From positions 560,001 to 624,000 of the forward strand of contig CM074135.1 of the NCBI GenBank assembly GCA_037178625.1: a DNA stretch of 64,000 bases. Direction: 5' to 3'. The notes below the pieces were generated by a model that was given only the letters and a program-made list of their open reading frames with translations, was not told where the DNA came from and did no database searches. Shown piece after piece: positions 48,201 through 57,092 of this stretch (positions within the stretch are counted from its first letter, which is position 1; the number at the start of each line of letters is the position of its first letter). A program made the position numbers and the translations under genes. This DNA comes from Skeletonema tropicum. Taxonomy: Eukaryota; Bacillariophyta; Thalassiosirophyceae; Thalassiosirales; Thalassiosiraceae.

Positions 48201-49495
48201 TCCGCATACCAACATCTTTCAAAGTCTCACCAAGTTCAAAAGGTGATTTTGTAGACATTGCGACAGGTGTACGCTTCGTGGTCATCACGACAGGCAAGGT
48301 TATCTTTTGCTTTTGTACATTTGCCTTCAATGTCTACATAAGACCCAAAAGGTACTTTCGTAGGCAAGACTAACAGAGGCGTCGGATTTGTAGCAACTAT
48401 GTGCATTGCTTTCTTTTGAGTTTGTAGATCTACCCTCGAAGTCAAATCAGATGTAATACGTGCTTTCGTAGGCGAGGCCAAAGATGGCAGCCGACTACTT
48501 TCTGCTGCTGAGTGAGTTGGACCGTGATCACTGGCCCACTTCATCAATTTCGACATTTGTGCCATTGCATCATTGAATTGGGCTGCAGCGCTGTTGTTCC
48601 TCAAATTTGTCTGAACAAAAGGGATACTAAGATGCCGTAAAGAAGAATTCATGCGTTGCATCACAGCTTGACTTAGAAGCATCGCCATGCTGACAAATAC
48701 ATGTTGTGCATTCTTATTCACCTGCTCTTCATTGATTCTAACCACTGCATATTTGATGTACCCAGCCACAAAACTCTTGATAGACTTGGCAGAAATAGGA
48801 TTCATAGTCATGCCCGTGGATATTACATTGTTCACATTGATCTTGCGGTCATGTCCATCTGGTAACCCAAAGCAGACTGCTGCATATCGACCAATTAGCT
48901 CTCCCACTTTCGATGCAGCGGTAGCCGGAACTTCGCTCAATGCAAGACATGTTATGAATTCCCTAATTGATCTTTCAGTGTCCTCAAAGTTTGTCGCATT
49001 GGATGCATCCTTTTTGAGCTGCTCAATGAATGCGCAAATGAATGCCTTGTGATCCACAAATGATGTTTTATCATGTCCATTGTATAGCAAAGCATCTCTG
49101 TATGATTGTAGCACATCTTTATGTTGTTGTATCCGGTTGAAGTGTGGCTGTTGCTGTGGCAAAGATGCTGATGAAAGCTGTAGACGATTGTTATGATGCA
49201 TATACACTCGTTGAGCGCTCTCTGCAAGTAATCGCTCTTGTAATCGCTCTTGTTCCGCAAGTAATGCCAAAGTGTCCAAGGCAAAGGTATCCCTTCTTTG
49301 CACATTATTGTACACTGGCTGATGCTGTGAAGGTTGAATGCGTTCTCTACTTGAAGTAGCAATAGAGAATGACTGCGAGACATTAGGACCTGATAATTGA
49401 ACTAGAGAATGATCGTATGTCAGTAAAGTCGGTAGATCTGTTCGATGGTTGACACCTTTCCAGCGTCCGTGGTTGTAGGTAGAGTTGCTCATCAT
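45269..49495 (-). CDS. Fusion protein: orphan module, AlkB-type 2OG-Fe(II) dioxygenase, SRA domain, two chromo barrels
   Basis: Three open frames form one gene. A GT-AG intron (46276-46367) joins FDYQ to DGIYVLVDPDFPIP, which runs in frame into the chromo part. One extra base near 48320 joins the N-terminal frame (ATG 49495) to the dioxygenase frame. About 1377 aa. Approximate order: residues 110-350, orphan module shared with the 23-kb gene; 430-690, AlkB fold with WHADD (Fe ligands H and D near 602/604), distal His in YEHSLPKK and the R-x5-R 2-oxoglutarate motif in HRFVLIFRHG; 728-883, SRA/YDG domain (VFGHIPNVNVGE, SAHRADQKGINGNMKEGADS, PVRVFRS, YRYDGLYVVTRVW); 1166-1221 and 1309-1366, chromo barrels (LYEAQVIKI...VHYKGYKKSHNNWLP and LYEAKVLKL...VQYKGFKKS). 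The second barrel lacks the NNW aromatic position. Basic linkers (KKRERCSESD) suggest a nuclear protein. A role in removing or reading modified DNA bases in chromatin is inferred. Confidence 0.87.
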
Positions 49496-50175
49496 GTTCT
49501 AACTTCGCATTACATCGTCATCAGCATGTCATCAGCATGACGTATTCGAAATCCATATATCACACCAAATCTATATATTTAAATCATTGAATAGATGGAA
49601 ACATCGCAATGTGTATGAAGTAGAATGGTATGCTATGAAGTACTTCTACTCACAGCTTCACGATACATATATAGAGCGCAGCTAGCATAGCAGCGCGTCA
49701 GCAGTATTTTTGCTGTCAAATCCTGTTCAATCAAACCAAGATTTCCGAATCCATCAGCCCACGCACATACGTGCCGCCCACGCACGCTTATCTAATCTGC
49801 ACTTTCAAGATTAGCGACTTGTGCAACGAAGAAACAAGCTTTAGAGACTGTGATAGGAACAAGACTCCTCTCCCATTGTTTGTGAACTCAGCATCAATAT
49901 GATCCAGTGCTGAGTAGCATTGAAAAGTTGTGAAACAGTTGAGAGATCGCGGGGTAAGCTAGTGCTATTCTAGAGAAACCGAGTAGAAAGTTGTTTTGAA
50001 GACCCAGCCTATATCTTTGCAAAGAAATATAGAAAGGACACAGTTTTCTAGAGAAGTCCTTATTCTGCTATGTAATATCTACTGCGACGTCAAAGAATTA
50101 CCAGTTTTCATTGAAATCGCATCCATCTGTATCTGTACACATCCTAGTGGTTCACTGATTGTTGTTATGTAGGGT
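49496..50175. other. Intergenic region upstream of the AlkB-SRA gene
   Basis: About 680 bp, AT-rich in part, containing the promoter of the fusion gene and the 3' flank of YjbQ. No gene is seen. Confidence 0.4.
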
Positions 50176-50797
50176 CTAACTTTGACCTTGCAATGTGATA
50201 ATAATCCTACGGGTATGACCACCTCCCCACCCCCCTTGATTACGATGCTCATTCAGGTAAATGCCCTGCCAAGTACCCAGCGCCAGACGACCATTCTTGA
50301 TAGGAATGTTCAGCGAGACACCCATCAACGAACTCTTTACATGACCAGGCATATCATCTTCTCCTTCCATTGTATGATCAAACGTGCCATCCTTGGTCCA
50401 CTCACCGGGACAAATCTTATTCAAGGCCACCTCCATATCACGACGAACATCGGGATCGGCATTCTCATTAATCGTCAAACTTGCAGATGTAGTGCTGGAT
50501 GAATAAGTTCGCCATACCAATCTTCATGCTAGATATATCTTTCGCAATGGCCTTATTCACCTCAGACGTGATTAAATGACACCCTCTGCTAGGGGCGGTG
50601 ATACTGATCTCATGCTGTGCCCACATGGGAATGGCGGGTGCTGTGTTGCTAGCCGAACAGAGGGATGTGGATGAAGTTGGTTCGGCTGAGACAAAGGAGT
50701 GGACAGGTGCAGCTGGAGAGAATGCCACCAACGACGCAGGAAGAAGAAGAGCTAGAAAGAGGACTTGACGGGATGTTGCAGAGCGAAAGTTCACCAT
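50176..50797 (-). CDS. Plastid-targeted YjbQ/UPF0047 family protein
   Basis: YjbQ proteins are small trimeric enzymes; bacterial members show weak thiamin-phosphate-synthase-like activity and their true role is unsettled. The start has a signal peptide ([20 protein letters not shown]) followed by [11 protein letters not shown], an ASAFAP-type plastid site. The body shows the signature elements [29 protein letters not shown], the [19 protein letters not shown] metal/His motif, and [18 protein letters not shown]. One extra base near 50508 (IQH/TSASL) splits the frame. About 206 aa after correction, with roughly 140 in the mature domain, as in bacteria. It lies head to head with transaldolase. 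Confidence 0.88.
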
Positions 50798-51070
50798 GGA
50801 TACAGTCTCTTCCTGTTGATATTCACAGCCGTAGGTTATTGTTGCCGCTTGTACTTCTTGTTCTTTCTGACGGATTCTCGGATCGACTATCGACTAGGAG
50901 TATGATCGATGTGGCGCATTTTTGCCCGCCGAAATGATTACTGATTCCTACGTAGCTTTCACACCCAACTCAAGCAAAATCTAAAAAAATCTCCTACTAT
51001 TATTCCTCCCCCGATTATCCCTCCTCCTCCTCCGACTGCCTTTGACGTGCATTCCCCTTGAACTGTGAAA
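50798..51070. promoter_or_regulatory. Divergent YjbQ/transaldolase promoter region
   Basis: A 273-bp spacer between two plastid-protein genes. It holds GATTCCTACGTAG (50943-50955), the reverse complement of the word found upstream of SelO/ERGIC3. A pyrimidine-rich tract (about 50990-51035) precedes the transaldolase start. Confidence 0.5.
50943..50955. promoter_or_regulatory. Shared promoter word, YjbQ/transaldolase copy
   Basis: GATTCCTACGTAG, the exact reverse complement of the SelO/ERGIC3 copy. Confidence 0.45.
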
Positions 51071-51846
51071 ATGAAAGTATCACCATCGCGAATGAATCAT
51101 TTCTCCATCGCAGCCCTTGCAACGCTGCTGCTGCACATCTTCCCACTCTCCCTGTCATTCACTCCTCCCCACAGAGGCGATTGTCGACTCTTTCTTGACA
51201 CCGCCGAGACAAGTGAATGGGATGCCCTCCTACCAAGTGGAATGTTTTATGGCGTCACCTGCAATCCAACTCTGCTCGAGCGAGCAAATGAACCTTGCTA
51301 CAGTAGACAACCTTCACAAACTTGCTTCCAAGGCACTTCTCTACACAGATGAATTCATGTGCCAGAGTTGGGGATCTACAGCAGATGATTTGTATCAAAC
51401 CGGAATGGCCTATTTCTGAATATGATCGAGAGAGGGTAGTAATCAAAGTTCCAGTGACAGTAACTGGTGCCGAGGCAGCATCCAAACTAACCCAGGCAGG
51501 TGTGCGAATCTGTTTTACTGCGTGCTACAATAAGAAACAAGCCCTGATCGCTGCTAGCTCTGGCGTTGAATACATCGCACCATATTTAGGTAGAATGAGC
51601 GACAACAACAGAGATGGCTATAGTGAATGTATACAGATGCAACGTATCGTCGATGGTCTTGGGAGTGGAACCCGGATTCTGGTGGCGAGTTTGAGAGATG
51701 CCGATACAATAGCACAACTTGCACAAGAAGGCCTAGATACGTTCACGTTCAATCCGGATGTTGCGAGAGAGTTGTTTGAGGAGCCACTGACGGATAATGC
51801 TGCTGAGGAGTTTGAAGAAGCTGCTGCTAGGGGTATGTCCGATTAG
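51071..51846 (+). CDS. Plastid-targeted transaldolase, small FSA-like type
   Basis: This small transaldolase/fructose-6-phosphate-aldolase family acts in sugar-phosphate interconversion through a Schiff-base lysine. A signal peptide (MNHFSIAALATLLLHIFP region) ends in LSLSFTPP, an ASAFAP-type plastid signal. The barrel has FLDTAETSEWDALLPSGMF, GVTCNPTLL, the lysine strand RVVIKVPVTVTG (candidate Schiff-base Lys), ICFTACYNKKQALIAASSG, EYIAPYLGRM and TILVASLRD-like RILVASLRDADTI. Two extra bases, near 51298 and 51412, interrupt the frame. ATG 51071 is taken as start; about 257 aa. Confidence 0.87.
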
Positions 51847-52322
51847 TTATATCATTTAATTGGTTGGTCGGCTATTTTCTGTCGGTTTCAACAGGTTTCA
51901 ACTATGGTAGAAGTAATAATATTCAATGCTATATTCACAAATGCCTTTTCTCATGGCAGTTACGATAACCCATTGTTGTCGTCATCGTTTGGTCGTTAAT
52001 CGAAGCCAACTTGTCCGATTTGATTCACAAAAAATAAGACCATCTATCTAAATGTGTTTCCCTCAGTTGGCCTCATTTTCTGAAAAGTATGCAGATGCGT
52101 TTGTGCATTCCCCCTCTCTCCATTCTTTTGTTAAGGTAAACCGATCTCAAAGTTGCACCATGCGCACCACAAGACTAGAATCATAAAGATGAATACTTTC
52201 CCTCCACAAACCAAAGTTGCTGTTGTTGTTGCAATTACATATAATAAGAAGTATACTGAAAAAGATATACTCTTGTTGTGTCCTCTCTTCACATCCAACC
52301 CCCAAAGAAACCACTTGACTCT
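51847..52322. other. Convergent intergenic region
   Basis: Between the transaldolase stop and the ssSPT stop. Only a short Thr/His-rich open frame is present, judged to be chance. Confidence 0.4.
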
Positions 52323-52565
52323 TCACACACTCACATCATTCCATCCATTCACAAATCCCCTTACAAACACAGCAGCATACAAACAAAATGCCACAGCAAT
52401 CGGCAAAACGACCACATGAAACGCAAGCCGTTCATGTGTTTCCAACATGTAGAGACCGGACCAGAGGTAATATCGATACTTCATTTTTTGGAGCCATAGG
52501 ATGATGGGGTTGCCGCCCTTTGTGGGTGGGCAGAGTGCGTCTGTGTTGGTTTTGGTGAGGGCCAT
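52323..52565 (-). CDS. Small subunit of serine palmitoyltransferase (ssSPT-like)
   Basis: ssSPT peptides activate the serine palmitoyltransferase heterodimer in the ER and set acyl-CoA choice in sphingoid-base synthesis. The 80-aa product has KMKYRYYLWSGLYMLETHER, matching the family core in which a Leu-Tyr-Met-Leu-Glu-x-x-Glu-Arg segment precedes a single membrane helix, here FHVVVLPIAVAFCLYAAVFV. Size and topology fit. The gene is single-exon, without frame breaks. Such short genes are often missed in automated annotation. Confidence 0.8.
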   Translation of the reverse strand: MALTKTNTDALCPPTKGGNPIILWLQKMKYRYYLWSGLYMLETHERLAFHVVVLPIAVAFCLYAAVFVRGFVNGWNDVSV

Positions 52566-53054
52566 TGTTTAGGGATGGTGTATTATGGTTATGCTGTGAA
52601 GGCGAGCGCAGTTAGTTCATAGGAGTCTCCTATTAGAGCAGTAGGTAGAGGCACGAGACAACCTGAGACAACAGAGAGCGAGATTGACATGGAGAAAAAT
52701 AATGAAAAGCAACGAACCCAGCCCGGGCGGGCCACACGCGGGGACATGACCCCAGGAACGACTTATTTTGATTTGATGAGATAGGTTGAGGGGGTAAATG
52801 TCATCATTTTTCATTTTCCCATAATGATTGTATCAATAATCTGAGGGGTTTGCATTTTATCACTATGTTCCTGTGTAGGAGAAATTATTGGGGGGACACT
52901 TCCAATCTATCTGTTGCAATGAATTTTCAGTTTTTCAGTTTTTCAGTGAGAAGGAACAATGAAAAGGAATAATGAAAAGGAATAATGAGAAAGGTTCAGT
53001 GAGAAGGAATCACGAGAAGAACAAAAGTGCAAGGAAAGTAGAGAAATACTAAAA
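52566..53054. other. Intergenic region with a dispersed repeat and short direct repeats
   Basis: Upstream side of ssSPT. It contains one copy of a 60-bp dispersed repeat (52845-52902) and several AGAAGGAATMAYGARAAGG-like short repeats (52950-53020). No gene is seen. Confidence 0.5.
52845..52902. repeat. Dispersed 60-bp repeat, copy 1
   Basis: GGGGTTTGCATTTTATCACT, then TGTTCCTGTGTAGGAGA and ATTATTGGGGGGA, nearly identical and in the same orientation to 60242-60305. Copy 2 has a 6-nt insertion (AAAAAG) in the middle. Confidence 0.85.
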
Positions 53055-53055
53055 G

Positions 53056-53653
53056 GAGGGCTTTGCCATAGGCAGGAGCAAAGGTCAAACGATGCAGCAG
53101 TGAAGGATGCACTAATTATGCTCTGAAAGGAGGAGTGTGCGTTAAGCATGGAGCAAGGGTAAAGCGATGCAGCAACGAAGGGTGCACCAATGGTGCCGTA
53201 CAAGGAGGAGTGTGCATCAAGCATGGTGCAAAGGTTGCAATGAAACTATGCAGCATTGAAGGATGCAATAATCATATTATACAAGGAGGAGTATGTATTA
53301 AGCATGGAGCAAAGGTCAAACGATGTAGCAGGAAAGGGTGCACAAATCACGTAAGAAAGGAGGAGTATGCATCAAGCATGGTGCGAAGGTCAAGAAATGT
53401 AGCAGTGAAGTATGCACAAATCTTGCCCAGCGTCGAGGAGTGTGCAAGAGGCATGGGGCATATCGCAATGGATCAGAATACGACAAGACTACTGCAACTC
53501 AAACAGGGGTGCGATCTGAGAAATAGAGCTATCGCAACACATGTTCGTTATCACCTCAGGGCCCACCAGACGTACTTTAAATCAAATCAGCTAGAAGCAA
53601 GTCCAAACGATGCAGCCGTGAAGGATTCACAAATCATATCGTCAAAGGTGTAA
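53056..53653 (+). CDS. Cys/His repeat protein, probably decayed
   Basis: Five to six copies of a 24-25 residue unit, C-S-x-E-G-C-T-N-x(4)-G-G-V-C-x-K-H-G-A-K-V-K, are encoded by 72-75 bp tandem repeats. Each unit holds C-x4-C-x9-C-x2-H, a plausible zinc site. Units of this style are abundant in stramenopile proteins, sometimes annotated as WRKY-like or zinc-finger repeats. The clean frame (53135-53480) starts without an evident ATG. The first unit near 53056-53100 and the last two units (53341-53465) are reached through single-base shifts, and no complete start is visible. This may be a pseudogene or a gene with sequence errors; binding partners are unknown. Confidence 0.55.
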
Positions 53654-53825
53654 GCCATTATTGAGCCGAATGATTTAGAATAGAGCTAAGAACCCAAAAA
53701 GGAGGAGTGTGGATGTTGAAAATAAGAATATGCATTGGTTTTTCATAAGCTATTTTCATCATGAGGCAAACGAATCATTAAGACAGAGCCTAAAACGACA
53801 CTGCTTTATACAGTTATCATGACAG

Positions 53826-53937
53826 TTGATTGCGTTCTCTATTATTTGAAGCGGCAATAGAGAATGACCGCGAGACATTAGGACCTGATAATTGAACTAG
53901 AGAATGATCGTACAACAGTAAAGTCGATTTCGGCCTC
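53826..53937 (-). pseudogene. Fragment of the AlkB-SRA gene N-terminus
   Basis: This stretch is nearly identical to 49336-49445 on the same strand. It reads LYDHSLVQLSGPNVSRSFSI, matching the AlkB-SRA protein's N-terminal TYDHSLVQLSGPNVSQSFSI, then ends in a stop. No further exons accompany it, so it is a partial duplicate without function as a protein. Confidence 0.8.
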
Positions 53938-54367
53938 ATCTCTTGGTATGGTATAATACCCATGGTATGTTGTCATTGAGAGGGATGCGCATGATTTGAT
54001 TTCGGCTGCATCAATCAGCACAACGCTTCAATCGGATTACTATTTTATTGCGGCTGCATCATCAGCCAACGCTGTGGTATGTCAGGCGGATGATAAGAAG
54101 TAGGAGGATCCTTTCTTTAATAGTGATTCCGACGTGAAAACTTACCCAAAATCAAACCATCAAACCTAAAAGTCCTCAAGGGTCATAAGCCAAATACATA
54201 TGTACGATAACCGGTCATTGGCTTACACAATTACACAGGTTCATGTCAATGGAAACATAGATATCTAAGGCATCACGCTGTGAATCAGCACACCCACTCT
54301 CTGATGACGCTTGCATAATCAATTTGATGCACTTAGTATTGTTGACGGTGTGGCTTGCTGCAAAACG

Positions 54368-55669
54368 ATGAACAATGGGAGGCCACTAAGATGCCGACTC
54401 CTCATGCTCCTCGGGGCTACTGCCGTTGTGGCTTCATTTTTGCTCCTCTACTCACTGCATCAAACAACAGCAGCACCATACATTCATCGTCTGCAGACTG
54501 TGATGTTCAAAGACCAAAAAATTGTTAACAACAACAACAATAATAATAATGATTCGCTATGTAAGGTTCTCGCTCCAATACCAGACAATCTCTCTTGGAT
54601 ACCAGTGCCCTTCGATGAAAGGGGAGAATTTAGTTTAGGTAGACCTAATCACTGCGAGGGTCCCACGGGAAAGGGCGTAGACTTAAAGCGATGCTGTGTC
54701 GGTCAATGTCGAAAGCCTCATGTATTTATTAGGCTGGCTAATCCCGCTTTTGAAGATCTTTTTGTAAAGCCTGATATGGAAGGTCTGGTCAGTATGGATA
54801 CAATGTTGGAATATCTGCATTACTTTGTGCAACAAAAGAATATGGAACGTGATAACAACAATATTGATAACAACCACAGCAACGAGCCACTACCAATAAT
54901 TGAGACATGCGTATTGTGGTTCATTGGAGACTCACTCAGTCAAGATCAAGCCGACGCGGCCGTTTGTAAATTGATAAGCCTTGGGTACTACGAGATTCCG
55001 AAGCCTCAAGCCTGTAGCATCGACGCACGTAGGGGTCAATATGGTTTACGCGGGACATGCGAGTTTGCATCGCAAACAAGTCAATACTGTCCCAAGATAC
55101 GTGTGCGGTATAGTTGGCATGACCCAAAGTTTCATCCCCGTAATAGAATAGATGAGGCGGGTCCTGTGATTTATAACTGGGGTGTGTGGTCTAATAGCCC
55201 AGAGAAGCAGCTCGAGTGGATGGAAGGAATCTTCCTTACACTGTACAATGATTTCTCCAAGTTTCCACGGCCTGATCGGTATGCCTTTATGTGGAGAGAA
55301 CATGAACCTCAACACTTCATCACCAAGGATGGGACGTATGGTGGTGAGGCAACCAAAACATGTGGAGATGCTGGTGTTTACAGCAATTATCGGAATGAAG
55401 CAACCATAGACTTTCTTCAAAGGAATAACATTCAGATTCCGGTCATTAAGAGCTTTAATGCACTCCGGCCACTCTACGGGTTTCACGCTCCTGGATCTGG
55501 AGATTGTACGCACTATTGCTTTTCGCCATGGAGGTTTGATTTGACGTGGCATGGTGTTGCACAGGGGTTGCTGCAGAACGAGGTAGTCAGGCGAAGTACA
55601 GAAGTAGTCCAGGATTGGTTACCATCTGTCACTAGCCAAAATATTTATCCACCTCCTCGTTTCTACTAG
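54368..55669 (+). CDS. TBL/PC-esterase-like type II membrane acyltransferase
   Basis: ATG 54368 starts a type II protein with a signal anchor (LLMLLGATAVVASFLLLYSL). The catalytic signatures of the trichome-birefringence-like/PC-esterase family are present: the GDS nucleophile motif in VLWFIGDSLSQDQADA and the C-terminal D-x-x-H motif in GSGDCTHYCFSPWRF, followed by LTWHGVAQGLL. Plant members O-acetylate cell-wall polysaccharides in the Golgi; here a role in acylating extracellular glycans is inferred. An Asn8 run and an Asn-rich loop lie in the stem and luminal domain. 433 aa, no break, normal family length. Confidence 0.8.
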   Translation: MNNGRPLRCRLLMLLGATAVVASFLLLYSLHQTTAAPYIHRLQTVMFKDQKIVNNNNNNNNDSLCKVLAPIPDNLSWIPVPFDERGEFSLGRPNHCEGPTGKGVDLKRCCVGQCRKPHVFIRLANPAFEDLFVKPDMEGLVSMDTMLEYLHYFVQQKNMERDNNNIDNNHSNEPLPIIETCVLWFIGDSLSQDQADAAVCKLISLGYYEIPKPQACSIDARRGQYGLRGTCEFASQTSQYCPKIRVRYSWHDPKFHPRNRIDEAGPVIYNWGVWSNSPEKQLEWMEGIFLTLYNDFSKFPRPDRYAFMWREHEPQHFITKDGTYGGEATKTCGDAGVYSNYRNEATIDFLQRNNIQIPVIKSFNALRPLYGFHAPGSGDCTHYCFSPWRFDLTWHGVAQGLLQNEVVRRSTEVVQDWLPSVTSQNIYPPPRFY

Positions 55670-55760
55670 AGTAGTTACTAGTTGAGTAAAGCGAATATTG
55701 TACCCACCTACAGCAGTCTAGCCAAAATTTTTATACCCAGGGGGGGGTATTTCGCGGTAG

Positions 55761-56981
55761 GTCCCTGTAATAGGTTTGTAGCGAGCACCTTATATTTTTT
55801 TCTCCACCAGCACCTTTTATTATGCGTTATATCTTGTTTTTTTGCTGTCTAGTACCACCTATATTTCAGCACCTTATATTATACAGCCCATTTTTAGTAT
55901 TTCTTCTTTGTCCTTATTTTTTTGTGTTACTAGAGAATGTCAGCACCTTATATTCGGAATTCCACGTGTAGTCTTCTGTTAGGTTTCTAAATCGTTTATT
56001 GCACTGGTACTTATCAGAACCAATGTTCTTTTTTTAATAGTGTATTACACTGGTACTTACCAGAACCAATGTTTTATTCTTAATAGTTTATTGCACTGGT
56101 ACTTACCAGAACCAATGTTATAATCTCAACCAATATGTTTCGACCTGTGGAGGACAGCCCGGACCGTGCTTGTCCCGTTATCCTCATGAGCACCCATCAT
56201 CATCATTTACCATAAGATTAGAATACTACACTGGTTAAAATATGAACCAGAAAGATGACACTGTACTGAACAATAATATTACACTGGTACTAGTCTGAAC
56301 CAGTATCATACGAAACTACGAAGATACCTCAATGATGGAATCAGTCCAATCTGAAGTACGATCTGCCATAGTAATTTAATACATTTGCTATTATTTCATT
56401 CTATGGATCATCGAGATTAATTTTCTGCACATCTAATAATGATGGAGTCATTGTCCTAATTCACTTCCTACCGGAACTAACTGGTTCCATTCTGAACCAA
56501 TTAGATTCTAATTCACTTACTACACTGGTTAAAATATGAACCAAAACGGTAACACTACACTGAACAATAATATTGCACTGGTACTAGTCTGAACCAGTAT
56601 TGTACTCTTGCAATGATGAATTAATTCTAATCTTAAGTACGACCTAAGATGGTAAATTTTCTTTCTATGAATGATGGAGTCATCGTCCGGACAGCTATGG
56701 ATCCTAACCATTACAGCTATGAATCATACCCATTAACTTTCGTCCCAAGAACAGTTCCGGAAACTCAGAATATAAGGTGCTGACATTCTCTAGTTGAAAA
56801 AGAAACCAATGATATAAGGGCCTGACACGTGGAAATCTGAATATAATGTGCTGACATTCTAGTACGGGAAAAAAATGATGCCTGATCCGACATAAAGAAA
56901 AGGGCTAAATAAGGCTAAATAATATAAGGTGCTGGAATATAAGGTGCTGGCTACAAAACGGTAGAAAACGGTGTCCCTGTA
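55761..56981. mobile_element. Non-autonomous terminal-inverted-repeat element (MULE-like)
   Basis: The direct repeat GTCCCTGTA flanks the element at 55761-55769 and 56973-56981, a 9-bp target-site duplication typical of Mutator-like elements. The ends form a long imperfect inverted repeat of about 200 bp: TTGTAGCGAGCACCTTATAT on the left against TTTGTAGCCAGCACCTTATA in reverse on the right, and CAGCACCTTATATTCGGAAT against CAGCACATTATATTCAGATT. The interior has no transposase frame. It consists of hairpin-forming repeats (see separate entry). Confidence 0.72.
55995..56602. repeat. Tandem and dispersed ACTGGT/ACCAGT repeats inside the TIR element
   Basis: Three tandem copies of a roughly 51-bp unit around CACTGGTACTTACCAGAACC lie at 55998-56120. 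A second 85-bp unit (TACACTGGTTAAAATATGAA to GTCTGAACCAGTAT) occurs at 56226-56311 and again at 56520-56602. Each unit contains the inverted pair ACTGGT/ACCAGT or ACTGGT/AACCAGT, so every copy can fold into a small hairpin. Confidence 0.8.
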
Positions 56982-57092
56982 CCCACTCCTTCGGGTCATT
57001 CTCTGCTCTCTCTCTAGAGAGAGAGACAGAGCAGCGATCTCAAGATAATAACAGAAATTTTATAATTGGCGATCTCAAGATACATCACAACC

